Source: Joostella atrarenae
GTDB lineage: Bacteria > Bacteroidota > Bacteroidia > Flavobacteriales > Flavobacteriaceae
Assembly: GCF_021764745.1 (NCBI RefSeq)
Contig: NZ_JAETXX010000007.1
Location: 124,001-188,000 of the forward strand
Length of the DNA stretch: 64,000 bases
Direction: 5' to 3'
Shown piece by piece: positions 54,770 through 64,000 of this stretch. Within the stretch, counting starts at the first letter, position 1, and each line of letters begins with the position of its first letter. The notes beneath the pieces were generated by a model. The model made no database searches and was not told the DNA's origin. It worked only from the letters and a program-made list of their open reading frames with translations. The position numbers and the translations under genes were made by a program.

Positions 54770-54855
54770 ATAACCATAAAAAATGGTTATCGGGCTATCT
54801 GCTATATCTTTTAGTATAATATCCACTTGCTACGCGCTGGATATTATACTAAAAG
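54770..54855. repeat. Two hairpins between rsmA and mgtE
   Basis: Hairpin A: CTTTTAGTATAATATCCA (54808-54825) and its perfect reverse complement (54838-54855) with a 12-nt loop, 27 nt after the rsmA end. Hairpin B: ATAACCAT / ATGGTTAT (54770-54777, 54783-54790), about 26 nt upstream of the mgtE ATG. A may end rsmA transcription; B lies in the mgtE leader. Confidence 0.7.
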
Positions 54856-54881
54856 GATGCCGCTACTATCCCTTGCGCAGG

Positions 54882-55748
54882 TTACAATAAATCTTTCTCT
54901 ATATTAACCGTAAGTGTTATAAAATCATCTACACTCATCTGTTCTGGCCTACGGTTAAATATAACATCTTCTCTTAAATTATCTGTTAACTCAAATGTTT
55001 TTAAACTGTTACGTAATGTTTTCCTACGTTGTCCAAAAGCGGCTTTTACAACCTTAAAGAACAATTTTTCATCGCAAGGCAACGAATAATCTTCTTTCCT
55101 TATTAATCGTAATACTCCAGATTCTACTTTTGGCGGTGGATTAAAAACTTCTGGTGGAACTGTAAAAAGATATTCTGCATCATAAAAAGCTTGCACCAAT
55201 ACAGATAATATTCCGTAAGTTTTATTACCCTCCTTTTCACAAATTCTTGCAGCTACTTCTTTTTGAAACATTCCAGTAAATTCTGGAATTTGATCTCTTA
55301 GTTCTAAAGTTTTAAAAACTATTTGAGTAGATATATTATAAGGAAAATTTCCTGTAATAGCAAATTGTTCCTCCCCAAATAATTGTGAAGTATCATATTT
55401 TAAAAAATCAGCTTCTACAACCTTAAATTCACTTTTAGAATTTGCAAGTCCTGGATGCTCTAACAAGAAGTTTTGCTGTAAGTATAAAATAGATTCGCTA
55501 TCAAGATCCATAGCTATAAGACCTACATCCTTTTTAAGTATGTATTTTGTTAATACACCTGTCCCAGGACCAATCTCTAAAACCTTCTTGTAATTATTAA
55601 GCGTTAACGTATCTCCTATTCTCTCAGCAACTGCCTCGTCTTTTAAGAAATGCTGCCCCAAATGCTTTTTAGCCTTAACGGGAGAATCATTATCGGCACG
55701 TCCTTTTTTATAAGGAGTATGATCGTACTTCTTTTTTTTCTTACTCAT
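54882..55748 (-). CDS. rsmA: 16S rRNA dimethyladenosine transferase RsmA (KsgA)
   Basis: Dimethylates two adjacent adenines near the 3' end of 16S r[17 protein letters not shown] site [11 protein letters not shown] (56-66), NFPYNIS catalytic NPPY-type motif and [11 protein letters not shown] are all as in the family. 288 residues including a basic N-terminal extension ([18 protein letters not shown]). Confidence 0.95.
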   Translation of the reverse strand: MSKKKKKYDHTPYKKGRADNDSPVKAKKHLGQHFLKDEAVAERIGDTLTLNNYKKVLEIGPGTGVLTKYILKKDVGLIAMDLDSESILYLQQNFLLEHPGLANSKSEFKVVEADFLKYDTSQLFGEEQFAITGNFPYNISTQIVFKTLELRDQIPEFTGMFQKEVAARICEKEGNKTYGILSVLVQAFYDAEYLFTVPPEVFNPPPKVESGVLRLIRKEDYSLPCDEKLFFKVVKAAFGQRRKTLRNSLKTFELTDNLREDVIFNRRPEQMSVDDFITLTVNIEKDLL

Positions 55749-55930
55749 AGCAATATGTATATAATATGCTTAGAAAGCTTTAAGCTATTAATGAAATAGA
55801 AATCTTTCTGATCAGACGGGTTAAAATATATATTTCTGGCTATAAAAACTGCTGTAAGCAAAGCTAAAACCTCAACGTATATATTCTATAATCTAAACCT
55901 TTTCCAAAACTCTAATTCATAAAAATAGAT

Positions 55931-56242
55931 TTAATGCTCGCTTATAATTTCTAACTCCGTTCTAAAAGAAACTAACTGACTCGCAAATTTCTTAAGTACT
56001 TTTCCTCTCAACTCTTCTGCGTTTTCTTTATAATAACGGTCTAACGTATCTTTATCTTTAGTAAAATACTGCACAGAATAGGTTATACCTCCCATTTCTT
56101 CCTCTACCAAAACACGCGTCATTGTTGCTTTTGTAAATTTTCCCGTTGCTAGCACTTCGGGAATATGAGTCTCTTTCATCCAAGCGACCCATGCTTCATG
56201 AGATTGCTCCTCTACATTTGTTGTAACACTATATATATACAT
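55931..56242 (-). CDS. DUF4286 family protein
   Basis: 103 residues: YIYSVTTNVEEQSHEAWVAW, MKETHIPEVLATGKFTKATM, then YSVQYFTKDKDTLDRYYKEN. This is the DUF4286 pattern, a dimeric alpha+beta barrel-like protein common in Bacteroidota. Function unknown. Separate from the neighbouring TPR gene by 132 bp. Confidence 0.85.
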   Translation of the reverse strand: MYIYSVTTNVEEQSHEAWVAWMKETHIPEVLATGKFTKATMTRVLVEEEMGGITYSVQYFTKDKDTLDRYYKENAEELRGKVLKKFASQLVSFRTELEIISEH

Positions 56243-56374
56243 ACTTTCCGTATTCTTTTATCAATTTATAATCTAACACTTGCTCTTATATTAAAGCACA
56301 AAAAATAATCGGTTCCAAAATTAACAATCTAGATCTTAACAACTCGTATCTATGTTAAAAAACTTCGGCAGTAA

Positions 56375-58162
56375 TTAGTTTACAGCATCTCCACGAAGTT
56401 CACGATATTCTTTACGAGCATCAACAAAATAAATACTGTCTTGATGCTCAAATATTATACGCTCTAATAGTTTTTTTGCCTCTTCAGGTTTCGATAATTC
56501 ATCACTATAAATAGCAGCTAATTTATACAAAGCATCATCCATTAGGATTCCTTCAGGGTAAAACTCAATTATTTTCTGATAATTATATGCTGCCTTCTCA
56601 TAGGATCCTCCTTTTTCTAACAATTCGGCTTGCATTAATAATGCTTCGTCTTCAATTGGCTCTCCCTTATGATTCTCTAAAATTTCTTCTAATAATGAAA
56701 TCGACTTTTCATTATTATGCTGATAAGCCATAAGATCTGCTTTCGCATAAAGTTTTAATGCAGTATGCGTAGAATCGTTTACTATATTATCAGAAATCAA
56801 AAGTTTTAACTCCAAAGCATCGTTGGCAATTAATTGAGAGGTTGATGATTTTAATACTTTGAGTTGTGTTTCTGCCCAATCAAAATCACCTTTATAAAAA
56901 CTCGTCTGCGCTACTTTAAAACGCGCTTGCTGACCTACAACATGATTTTTCATGTCCTTTTGGACTTGTGAATAGTAAATTAGCGCCTGATTGAATTTCT
57001 CATCATAAACCAAGATATCTGCCATTGCCATTCGTACTTGAGCTATTGAAAACCTATTTAAAGGTAATTCCAACGCATCTTTTAATAGCTGAATTGCTTC
57101 TTCACTCCTATCGCGATTAAAGGCTAGAAATGAGGCATATTTTAACTGTACTTCGATCGTTTGTGAAGACATTCCGTATGTATCTAAAAGCATCTTAAAA
57201 TCTTGCTCCACCAGATCATAATCTTTTTTAGTGGCTGTATCTAAAGAGATAGAAATTAATTCCAGATTTGCATATATTAATAATTCTGGATTCTGAGTTT
57301 CTGAAATAATAAACTCAAAAATTGACTTTGAAGTTTCTGTATCTCCACTCTGAGAAGCCATTCTAGCTACATTTAGAATAACATTAAATTTAGGTTCTAA
57401 CGAGCGCTTGTATATTGCTTTCTCTTGAATAAAAGCACTTTTAAAATCTTGCTGCTGAATAAATAGCCAACTCAACAACTCGTTCCAAAGTAAATCTGGA
57501 TTTGTTTGTGAGCGTCGCAGGAGAATCTTCTTGAATAAAATATTATTTTCACTCGCACTATCTTCACTAATAAAAGCGCTTAGATTTCTTTTTATATTCC
57601 CAATTAAATTCTCACGCTCTAACATCAGGTCACAGTACATCTCGTACATGTTTTCGATATCACCCTGCTCCCCGTAGATATACGCTAAGTCGTAGTTAAA
57701 ATTTAGCTTAGGGTTTAAAGACATTCCTTTTTTATAGGTCTTTACTGCATAATCCAACAATGCTTTCTCCTTAAAAGCACCTCCTACTGCAAACGCAAAA
57801 TTAGGATTACTATCAAGGCTCGCTACGGCTTTATCATAATATAGATTGGCTTTATCTTCTTGATTCATTAATTGATAATTGTAGCCTGTTTCTATAAAAA
57901 GAACTGGATAGATATTTTTATCTTCTAATTTTTTGAGCAAAATCTTTTCTGCCTCTTCCAACTGATTTGCCTGTTGGTAAGAAGCAACCAAACTCATAAA
58001 ATAGTTCCTATTGTTTGGATTTTGATCATAAAGCTTCTGGAAGTAAACAATGGCTTTTTCATAATCTCCCTTCTCAAAATACTGCTGTGCAATAGCTTGG
58101 TTCTGAGCAAAAAGATCAGAAAAACTTAATAGAGAAAAGAATATTATAAAAAAGTATTTCAC
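56375..58162 (-). CDS. Secreted tetratricopeptide repeat protein
   Basis: Signal peptide (FFIIFFSLLSFSDLFAQ) and at least eight TPR-like repeats over 595 residues (for example QYFEKGDYEKAIVYFQKLYD, LEKGGSYEKAAYNYQKIIEF, YKLAAIYSDELSKPEEAKKL). The C-terminal repeats look like those of outer-membrane assembly scaffolds (YbgF/BamD-like). A periplasmic scaffold is likely; partners unknown. Single gene 3' to serS. Confidence 0.85.
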   Translation of the reverse strand: MKYFFIIFFSLLSFSDLFAQNQAIAQQYFEKGDYEKAIVYFQKLYDQNPNNRNYFMSLVASYQQANQLEEAEKILLKKLEDKNIYPVLFIETGYNYQLMNQEDKANLYYDKAVASLDSNPNFAFAVGGAFKEKALLDYAVKTYKKGMSLNPKLNFNYDLAYIYGEQGDIENMYEMYCDLMLERENLIGNIKRNLSAFISEDSASENNILFKKILLRRSQTNPDLLWNELLSWLFIQQQDFKSAFIQEKAIYKRSLEPKFNVILNVARMASQSGDTETSKSIFEFIISETQNPELLIYANLELISISLDTATKKDYDLVEQDFKMLLDTYGMSSQTIEVQLKYASFLAFNRDRSEEAIQLLKDALELPLNRFSIAQVRMAMADILVYDEKFNQALIYYSQVQKDMKNHVVGQQARFKVAQTSFYKGDFDWAETQLKVLKSSTSQLIANDALELKLLISDNIVNDSTHTALKLYAKADLMAYQHNNEKSISLLEEILENHKGEPIEDEALLMQAELLEKGGSYEKAAYNYQKIIEFYPEGILMDDALYKLAAIYSDELSKPEEAKKLLERIIFEHQDSIYFVDARKEYRELRGDAVN

Positions 58163-58285
58163 AGATAGATATTATTTATTTTGAGTCGCTTTATAATGCT
58201 ATCGCATAAATATAATGCTTAGTTCTCAAATATAATCGATTAATAATGAAGAACTAAATAGCTACTAACAAATAGATATATAAAA

Positions 58286-58334
58286 GCGGAGTCGAAAACA
58301 CCTTCACCTGAATGATGAAATTTCTCGACTCCGC
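58286..58334 (-). terminator. Terminator-like hairpin after serS
   Basis: GCGGAGTCGA / TCGACTCCGC perfect 10-bp stem with a 29-nt loop and four Us on the minus strand, 54 nt past the serS stop. GC-rich compared with its surroundings. Confidence 0.6.
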
Positions 58335-58387
58335 CCGAAAAGACACTCTTTGTATTTTTTAAAATATTTTAAATACTAATTATAGCG

Positions 58388-59656
58388 TTACGAAATCATA
58401 TTGAAACCTGTATATGGCACTAAAACCTCAGGGATTTTAATTCCTTCTGGAGTCTGGTAATTCTCTAATATTCCTGCCAAAACTCTCGGCAATGCTAAAG
58501 AACTTCCGTTTAGAGTATGTGCTAAAACACTCTTTCCATTCTCATCTTTAAAACGAAGCTTTAAGCGGTTTGCCTGATATGTTTCAAAATTCGAAACTGA
58601 GCTAATTTCTAACCAACGCTCTTGAGCAGTAGAATACACTTCAAAATCGAATGTTAAGGCAGAAGTAAATCCTAAATCTCCACCACAAAGTCTTAAAATT
58701 CTATAAGGAAGTTTTAATTCTCTTAGAATTTCTTGAATGTGAGCAACCATTCCATCTAATGCTTTATAAGAATTATCTGGATGTTCTACTCGTACAATTT
58801 CCACTTTATCAAATTGATGAAGTCTATTTAATCCTCTAACATGTGCTCCATAACTCCCTGCTTCTCTTCTAAAGCATGGTGTATAACCAGTAATTTTAAT
58901 TGGTAAACTACTTTCTGAAACTATCTCATCTCTAAAAATATTAGTAACAGGAACTTCCGCAGTTGGAATTAAATATAAGTCGTCTGCACCAATATGATAC
59001 ATCTGTCCCTCTTTATCTGGCAACTGCCCAGTACCGAAACCTGAAGCTTCATTCACTAAATGTGGCACTTGGTATTCTGTATATCCTGCTGCTGTATTTT
59101 TATCTAAAAAATAAGCGATTAGCGCTCGTTGTAAACGTGCTCCTTTTCCTTTGTAAACAGGAAAACCAGCTCCTGTAATTTTTGCTCCTAAATCGAAATC
59201 AATGATATCGTATTTTTTAGCAAGCTCCCAATGTGGTAAAGCATCTCCTTCTAATTCTGGAACAGCTCCTTCTTTAAAAATCTCAACGTTATCCTCATCA
59301 GAATTCCCAGCAGGAACAGATGGATGCGGGATATTAGGAATTTTATATAATAAACTTGATAATTCTTCAGACTTCACATTCAATTGCTCTCCTAAAGTCT
59401 TAGAAGTCTCTTTTAACTCTCCTGTTTGTGCTTTTAAGGCATTTGCCTTTTCTACATCACCACTTTTAAAATACCCACCAATCTCTTTGGACAATTTATT
59501 AGACTCGGCCAATATGTTATCTAATTGCGCCTGAAGTGCTCTACGCTCTTCATCCAAGGATATCACTTGCTCGATCATTGAAGCCTCTACATTTCTTACT
59601 TGTAGTAGCTTAATTACCTCCTCCTTGTTTTCTCTAATAAACTGTACTTGAAGCAT
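58388..59656 (-). CDS. serS: Serine--tRNA ligase
   Basis: Class II synthetase. An N-terminal coiled-coil arm (about 30-100, EERRALQAQLDNILAESNKL), motif 2 (CFRREAGSYGAHVRGLNRLH) and motif 3 (NGSSLALPRVLAGILENYQT) are present. 422 residues is standard. Monocistronic. Confidence 0.97.
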   Translation of the reverse strand: MLQVQFIRENKEEVIKLLQVRNVEASMIEQVISLDEERRALQAQLDNILAESNKLSKEIGGYFKSGDVEKANALKAQTGELKETSKTLGEQLNVKSEELSSLLYKIPNIPHPSVPAGNSDEDNVEIFKEGAVPELEGDALPHWELAKKYDIIDFDLGAKITGAGFPVYKGKGARLQRALIAYFLDKNTAAGYTEYQVPHLVNEASGFGTGQLPDKEGQMYHIGADDLYLIPTAEVPVTNIFRDEIVSESSLPIKITGYTPCFRREAGSYGAHVRGLNRLHQFDKVEIVRVEHPDNSYKALDGMVAHIQEILRELKLPYRILRLCGGDLGFTSALTFDFEVYSTAQERWLEISSVSNFETYQANRLKLRFKDENGKSVLAHTLNGSSLALPRVLAGILENYQTPEGIKIPEVLVPYTGFNMIS

Positions 59657-59887
59657 GATTATACTTATTTAATTTATAAAAATGATTTTTTTGCCCAGTA
59701 ATGCAATTTTTCAGCAAAACTGAAGCACAAATTTAAACGTTTACGGGTGATTAAGAAATGTATTTATGTTTTTTTAATTCAGAAGTGAAGACATCTCATT
59801 TTTAATAAGAAAAACATAACTCCTTCACTATAATACTTGCTCTTTTATTAATAAAAAGCATCGTAAAAGCAGCCACAAAAAAGTGTT

Positions 59888-61231
59888 TTAATCTTTAATT
59901 CGTTTCTCCTCTTTCTCTTTAGGATTATAAGGATAAATCCAATCTGCGTGCTTAAAGTAGTCCCAAGAAACAGTAGCAAGATCTACATCGGGTTTCACAA
60001 AAGACATCCATTCACTATTATTCACACTCACCTTACTCGAAGTAGCATACACACTAATCTCCTCTCCCTTTTCTTGATATTCTCTCTTTAAATGTTGAAC
60101 AAATTGCCAAATAACATCTGGTTTAGTAGCTACAATACGGCGTTGCTTAGGAGATAAATAATCTTTTAGATTTACATAGTGAGTCCTTCCCGTTGTTTTA
60201 TTAACCAATTTAAAGCTAATTACCCCAGATTTTCCTCTTAGCATCATTCGCCAACTTAATCGGTGTCCTTCTTCTGTCCATAGTACATTATCCTTAATTA
60301 CCCAATGACGAAGCGGAAGTAGTATTTGAATCGTAAAATACAAACCTCCAAGAATCAGCAATGGTTTTCTGTAGCTAGGAACCACTATTTCATTAGCAGT
60401 ATACAACTCTTTTTTCTTCAGAAATAAATTGCGAATCGTTTTAGGCTCAAAAAAGAATAAGCTAAATGCGAGCGACATATACGGGAAGATTCCGATCTGA
60501 AAAACAATAGAATTAAACAAATGGAAAAAAATCGAAGCAAAAAATGCCCACTTGCGGGTTCTTTTTATCAGCAGTAAAGGAACTATTAGAAGATCGAATA
60601 GAATTCCGGTATAAGTAATAAACACATGAACTGAATGTTGCTGTAAAATATCTCCTATCAAATAATAGTGTGCACGAGATTTCATCAACATTTCAACAAC
60701 AGAAAAATCTAACCAATCTGGGTATAACTTTGCAATAGCAGCATAAGTATAAACAATCCAAACTTGAAGAATTATTATTAGAGAACACCATCTGGGCATC
60801 CATATTCTTTTATAAGAAGGATTCCGAGCATCCACAGAAAAATAACGACTCGCAGGCAATAAAATCATTATCAGGCAAAGTAATAATAACAGATAATAAT
60901 GGTTATTATAAGAGTTCTTTTGCATAAAATAAACGCCTGCCCACATAATAGTGAAAGCACTCATACTATATCTATACTTATATCCCACCATTACTAAGAG
61001 TCCAAAAATGCCCATAATAGCAAAATAGAAATACATCCCATTACCCGGTAATGGTTGCAAAAAATCTAATCCTATAAAATTAAATGTGAATTTAGGATCT
61101 ATAAGTGCACGTTTTACCCAACCCGTAAAAATGGCGCCTATAGCTTCCATGAAAATTAAAAAACCAAAAATAACTCTAAACACCACAAGTGCAGAATTAT
61201 CTATTCTCGTAAATAAAAGTTTATTGAGCAT
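59888..61231 (-). CDS. HTTM domain (VKGC-like) membrane protein
   Basis: About eight to nine membrane helices in the first 300 residues with the HTTM arrangement related to vitamin K-dependent gamma-carboxylase (FGFLIFMEAIGAIFTGWVKR, KNSYNNHYYLLLLLCLIMIL, YTYAAIAKLYPDWLDF, FHLFNSIVFQIGIFPYMSLA), and a soluble C-terminal part (W-S-W region, KPDVIWQFVQHLK). Bacterial members have no proven carboxylase role. Its start overlaps the end of ribF by 11 nt. Confidence 0.88.
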   Translation of the reverse strand: MLNKLLFTRIDNSALVVFRVIFGFLIFMEAIGAIFTGWVKRALIDPKFTFNFIGLDFLQPLPGNGMYFYFAIMGIFGLLVMVGYKYRYSMSAFTIMWAGVYFMQKNSYNNHYYLLLLLCLIMILLPASRYFSVDARNPSYKRIWMPRWCSLIIILQVWIVYTYAAIAKLYPDWLDFSVVEMLMKSRAHYYLIGDILQQHSVHVFITYTGILFDLLIVPLLLIKRTRKWAFFASIFFHLFNSIVFQIGIFPYMSLAFSLFFFEPKTIRNLFLKKKELYTANEIVVPSYRKPLLILGGLYFTIQILLPLRHWVIKDNVLWTEEGHRLSWRMMLRGKSGVISFKLVNKTTGRTHYVNLKDYLSPKQRRIVATKPDVIWQFVQHLKREYQEKGEEISVYATSSKVSVNNSEWMSFVKPDVDLATVSWDYFKHADWIYPYNPKEKEEKRIKD

Positions 61232-62159
61232 GGTTTTTAGCGATATAGGCTAAAGTAGCCTCTTTATCTTTAATAAGTTGTTCTTTTAGCTGAATTATAG
61301 AATCGAATTTAGTTTCATCGCGTAACCTTTCAAGCACTTCTACTCTTACTTCAGTACCATAAAGATCTTCATTGAAATCTATAAAATGAACCTCTATTGT
61401 CTTCTTCTCGCCATTTACAGTAGGATTGAAGCCGATATTCATCATTCCAAATACCACTTTCCCATTGTAAACACTCTTAACAACATAAACTCCAATCTTA
61501 GGAATGAGTTTATATTTCTCTTTGATATAAATATTGGCAGTCGGAAAATCTATTTGCTTCCCTAAGCCTTTTCCTTGAGTAATTTCTCCTGTTAGCATAT
61601 AAGAATACCCAAGAAAAGTATTTGCTGTCTTTACATCTCCCTCTTCGAGAGCCTTTCTAATTTTTGTAGAACTTACAGACACTTCATCAACCTCTTCCAC
61701 AGAAATTTGTTCAACTTCAAAATCGTATTTCTCTCCAAAATCTATAAGATCATCAATAGTTGCTGTTCTATTTCTTCCGAAGCGATGATCGTAACCAATA
61801 ATTACTTTCTTAGCATTTATATTATCTACAAGAACGTCTTTTACATATTCTTCCGCAGTAAGTCTAGAAAACTCTTTTGTAAATGGATGTATGATAAGCT
61901 GATCTAAACCAGTTTCTTTTAATATGGAAATCTTCTCGTCTAAAGTATTTAATAATTTTAAATCCGTAGCTTGTTGCAATACCATACGAGGGTGTGGAAA
62001 GAACGTTAAGATTGTAGATTTTAAATCGTTTGCAATAGCATTTGCCACCAATTTATCTATAATTTTTCTGTGCCCCACATGAACTCCATCAAAGGTACCA
62101 ACAGTTACCACCGTATAGTAATTTTCTTCTTTATCAAAAAGATTACGCTTTATAATCAC
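61221..62159 (-). CDS. ribF: Bifunctional riboflavin kinase/FAD synthetase
   Basis: Makes FMN and FAD. N-terminal nucleotidyltransferase motif GTFDGVHVGHRKII (21-34) with GYDHRFGRNRTA and STKIRKALEEGDV, C-terminal riboflavin kinase with GKGLGKQIDFPTANI (about 195-209). 312 residues. First gene before the HTTM gene, overlapping by 11 nt. No FMN riboswitch is seen upstream. Confidence 0.95.
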   Translation of the reverse strand: MIIKRNLFDKEENYYTVVTVGTFDGVHVGHRKIIDKLVANAIANDLKSTILTFFPHPRMVLQQATDLKLLNTLDEKISILKETGLDQLIIHPFTKEFSRLTAEEYVKDVLVDNINAKKVIIGYDHRFGRNRTATIDDLIDFGEKYDFEVEQISVEEVDEVSVSSTKIRKALEEGDVKTANTFLGYSYMLTGEITQGKGLGKQIDFPTANIYIKEKYKLIPKIGVYVVKSVYNGKVVFGMMNIGFNPTVNGEKKTIEVHFIDFNEDLYGTEVRVEVLERLRDETKFDSIIQLKEQLIKDKEATLAYIAKNHAQ

Positions 62160-62305
62160 TTAAAAGCATTTAAATTAAACATCATCCATCACAAAATAAC
62201 GAATTTAAAAGTGAATATTTAATTAAATTAAATAAGTGATTTATTATTTTTTTCGCTGAACAAGGTCAAAAATTGATTATTTTTATTCCCAGCCTATACG
62301 TCAAA

Positions 62306-64000
62306 ATGAAAAAAACCACCAGAATCACCCTCTTTTTTTGCATTTTAATATGCTCTGTTTCAGTTTTTTCACAGAACAAACCTCTTTGGTCTGCGACACA
62401 ACTTAAGCAGAAAAATATTCCTAATCTTCAAGGAAAAGAAACACCAACCTTTACCCTTAATATTCAAGAATTAAAATCGCAATTAGAGAACGCTCCTAAA
62501 AGAGGAGGTCAACTTTTTAAAAGAAGTGCGAATGTGGCGGTAACTTTTCCAGTTGATAAAAATAAATTTACGCAATTTGTTATAACTGAAAACAATGTTT
62601 TGGCAGCGGAGCTTGCCGAGAAATTTCCGGATATAAAATCCTACGTAGGAACTTCCATAGAAAACCCTTTAGAGAGAATTTATTTTTCCGTTGACAATTC
62701 AGGCTTCCATGGAATGATTAGAAATAAAAACGAGATCACCTATATAAATCCATCTGAAAATTCTAAAGGCGATTATTATCTAGCTAAAAAATCAGATTTT
62801 GATGCCATTGAATATGAATGTAAAGTAGAAGGAGCCAATACGGAAACTAGTTCTAAAAGTGATAGCAATTATGCGGCGCGCCCAGTAGACGACAGCATGT
62901 TAAGAACCTACAGAATGGCATTAGCATGTACCGCAGAATATGCTGCTTTTCACATTAATGCTGCAGGAGTATCAACAGGAACAGAAGCAGAGAAAAAGTC
63001 GGCAGTTCTTGCTGCAATGAATACTTCCATCACAAGAATTAACAGCGTTTATGAAAATGATCTCGCCATACAATTACAGCTTATTGCTAATAATGACGAT
63101 CTAATATTTTTAAATGAAGAAAATGATGGACTTACTAATGGCGACGGGGAAGCATTAATTAATGAGATTCAAAATGTAATTGATAATGCTGTAGGTTTTG
63201 GTAATTATGATATTGGACACGTATTTAGCGTTAGCTCTTCTGGAGGTGATGGGATTGCACAGTTAGCTTCGGTATGTACTTCAGGAAAAGCAAGAGGCGT
63301 AACAGGATTTGTTAACCCAACAGGAGACGCTTTTGATATAGATTTTGTAGCACATGAAATTGGACATCAATTTGGAGCTACGCATACTTTTAACAACTCT
63401 TGTAATTCTAATAGAACTTCTGCTACCGCTGTAGAACCAGGAAGTGGAAGTACAATTATGGGGTACGCAGGAATATGCCCAAGTAACGTGCAAGGAAATA
63501 GCGATGCTTACTTCCATGCAATTAGTATTTCGCAAATCTGGGACAATATAACCTTAGGAAATAGCACTTGTGGAGCAACTACATCGATAAGCAACCAACC
63601 GCCTGTGGTTTCTCCAATTGTAAATTACAGCATCCCAGCAGGAACCGCTTTTGTTTTAGATGCTGAAGTAACAGACCCTAATGGAGATGTATTAACATAC
63701 ACATGGGAGCAGCAAAATAATGAAGCTTCCGCACAACCTCCTGTTGCCAATGCAGAAGATGGACCTATGTTTAGATCTGTACCTCCATCTATTTCTTCAA
63801 AAAGATACTTCCCTGAAGAGAGTGCCGTTCTTAATAATAATTTATCACCAACTTGGGAAGTAATTCCTACAGTCTCTAGGAATCTTAATTTCTCACTTTT
63901 AGTAAGAGATAATAATTCTAATGGCGGACAAACAGCGAGAGAAGACCTTACTATTTCAACTATAAACACAGGAAATGCCTTTGCAGTTACCTCTCAAACA
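62306..64000 (+). CDS. Secreted reprolysin-type zinc metalloprotease (partial)
   Basis: A signal peptide (ITLFFCILICSVSVFSQ), an about 190-residue propeptide-like region (RSANVAVTFPVDKNKFTQFV, GFHGMIRNKNE) and a catalytic domain with HEIGHQFGATH at 350-360 and the Met-turn STIMGYAG. This is the metzincin type of M12B-like (reprolysin family) proteases of Bacteroidota. After it comes a PKD-like or Ig-like domain (PPVVSPIVNYSIPAGTAFVL, DAEVTDPNGDVLTYTWEQ). The frame is open to the window end; the missing C-terminus probably has a type IX secretion sorting domain. Confidence 0.9.
   Translation, partial: MKKTTRITLFFCILICSVSVFSQNKPLWSATQLKQKNIPNLQGKETPTFTLNIQELKSQLENAPKRGGQLFKRSANVAVTFPVDKNKFTQFVITENNVLAAELAEKFPDIKSYVGTSIENPLERIYFSVDNSGFHGMIRNKNEITYINPSENSKGDYYLAKKSDFDAIEYECKVEGANTETSSKSDSNYAARPVDDSMLRTYRMALACTAEYAAFHINAAGVSTGTEAEKKSAVLAAMNTSITRINSVYENDLAIQLQLIANNDDLIFLNEENDGLTNGDGEALINEIQNVIDNAVGFGNYDIGHVFSVSSSGGDGIAQLASVCTSGKARGVTGFVNPTGDAFDIDFVAHEIGHQFGATHTFNNSCNSNRTSATAVEPGSGSTIMGYAGICPSNVQGNSDAYFHAISISQIWDNITLGNSTCGATTSISNQPPVVSPIVNYSIPAGTAFVLDAEVTDPNGDVLTYTWEQQNNEASAQPPVANAEDGPMFRSVPPSISSKRYFPEESAVLNNNLSPTWEVIPTVSRNLNFSLLVRDNNSNGGQTAREDLTISTINTGNAFAVTSQT

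Noticed and set aside
54745-54881. M-box or other Mg2+ riboswitch before mgtE
   Set aside because: Only simple hairpins; none of the conserved M-box elements could be found.
1-64000. CRISPR arrays, rRNA genes, restriction or other defence systems
   Set aside because: No regularly spaced repeats, rRNA or cas/restriction genes were seen. The lone Fic protein is not enough for a defence call.

Overview
The window is a stretch of chromosome from a marine-type member of the Flavobacteriaceae (Bacteroidota). The evidence is a paired SusC/SusD, promoters of the Bacteroidota form TAnnTTTG (for example before tRNA-Asp, trxA, olsF-like and GNAT genes), a DnaE with a fused N-terminal proofreading domain, the ftsX-DUF3098-uppP-truB cluster, an OlsF-type acyltransferase fusion and a secreted reprolysin-like protease. 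The DNA is strongly AT-rich, and visibly less so inside the carbohydrate island.

Layout. (1) About 1-5335 is accessory DNA: a secreted SH3b protein, then a leftward block of tyrosine integrase, unknown 311-residue protein, excisionase-like HTH and a replication initiator resembling filamentous-phage pII/X. It ends at the right in integrase-arm-like repeats and a lone rho-independent terminator, which looks like an attachment-site scar. (2) 5340-8750 holds a degenerate receiver protein, a 38-residue membrane microprotein, a NarL-type response regulator, several long inverted repeats and a Fic AMPylase. (3) 8750-28320 is bracketed by tRNA-Asp copies: an intact gene, then a 22-nt tRNA-Asp 3' fragment, about 19 kb of cargo, then another intact tRNA-Asp. 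The cargo is a polysaccharide utilisation locus (PUL): RhaT rhamnose symporter, AraA/fucose-type isomerase, AraC regulator, GH43, sulfatase, GH78 alpha-L-rhamnosidase, GH2 beta-galactosidase, SusC and SusD. An IS3-family element with a nonsense mutation sits at the right end. (4) 28400-64000 is ordinary core genome: DUF58, ftsX-DUF3098-uppP-truB, tag, aat, histidine kinase, HIT, trxA, dnaE, fbp, lysC, olsF-like, mgtE, rsmA, serS, HTTM, ribF and a truncated metalloprotease.

How the genes fit together. The PUL enzymes (sulfatase, rhamnosidase, galactosidase, GH43) fit exolytic trimming of a sulfated, rhamnose- and galactose-containing algal glycan. SusCD would import oligosaccharides, and RhaT plus the isomerase would handle the released deoxysugar or pentose. 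No polysaccharide lyase, endo-enzyme, rhamnose kinase or aldolase is in the window. A 17-bp motif recurs before the GH43 gene and as an inverted pair between the GH2 and susC promoters, which suggests common control. The core region shows mainly convergent and divergent housekeeping units separated by clear hairpin terminators.

Most notable candidates for something new: the PUL island in tRNA-Asp with no visible integrase; the small integrative element with a pII/X-like replication protein; the receiver-like protein plus microprotein unit; and a candidate small RNA at about 35130-35236.
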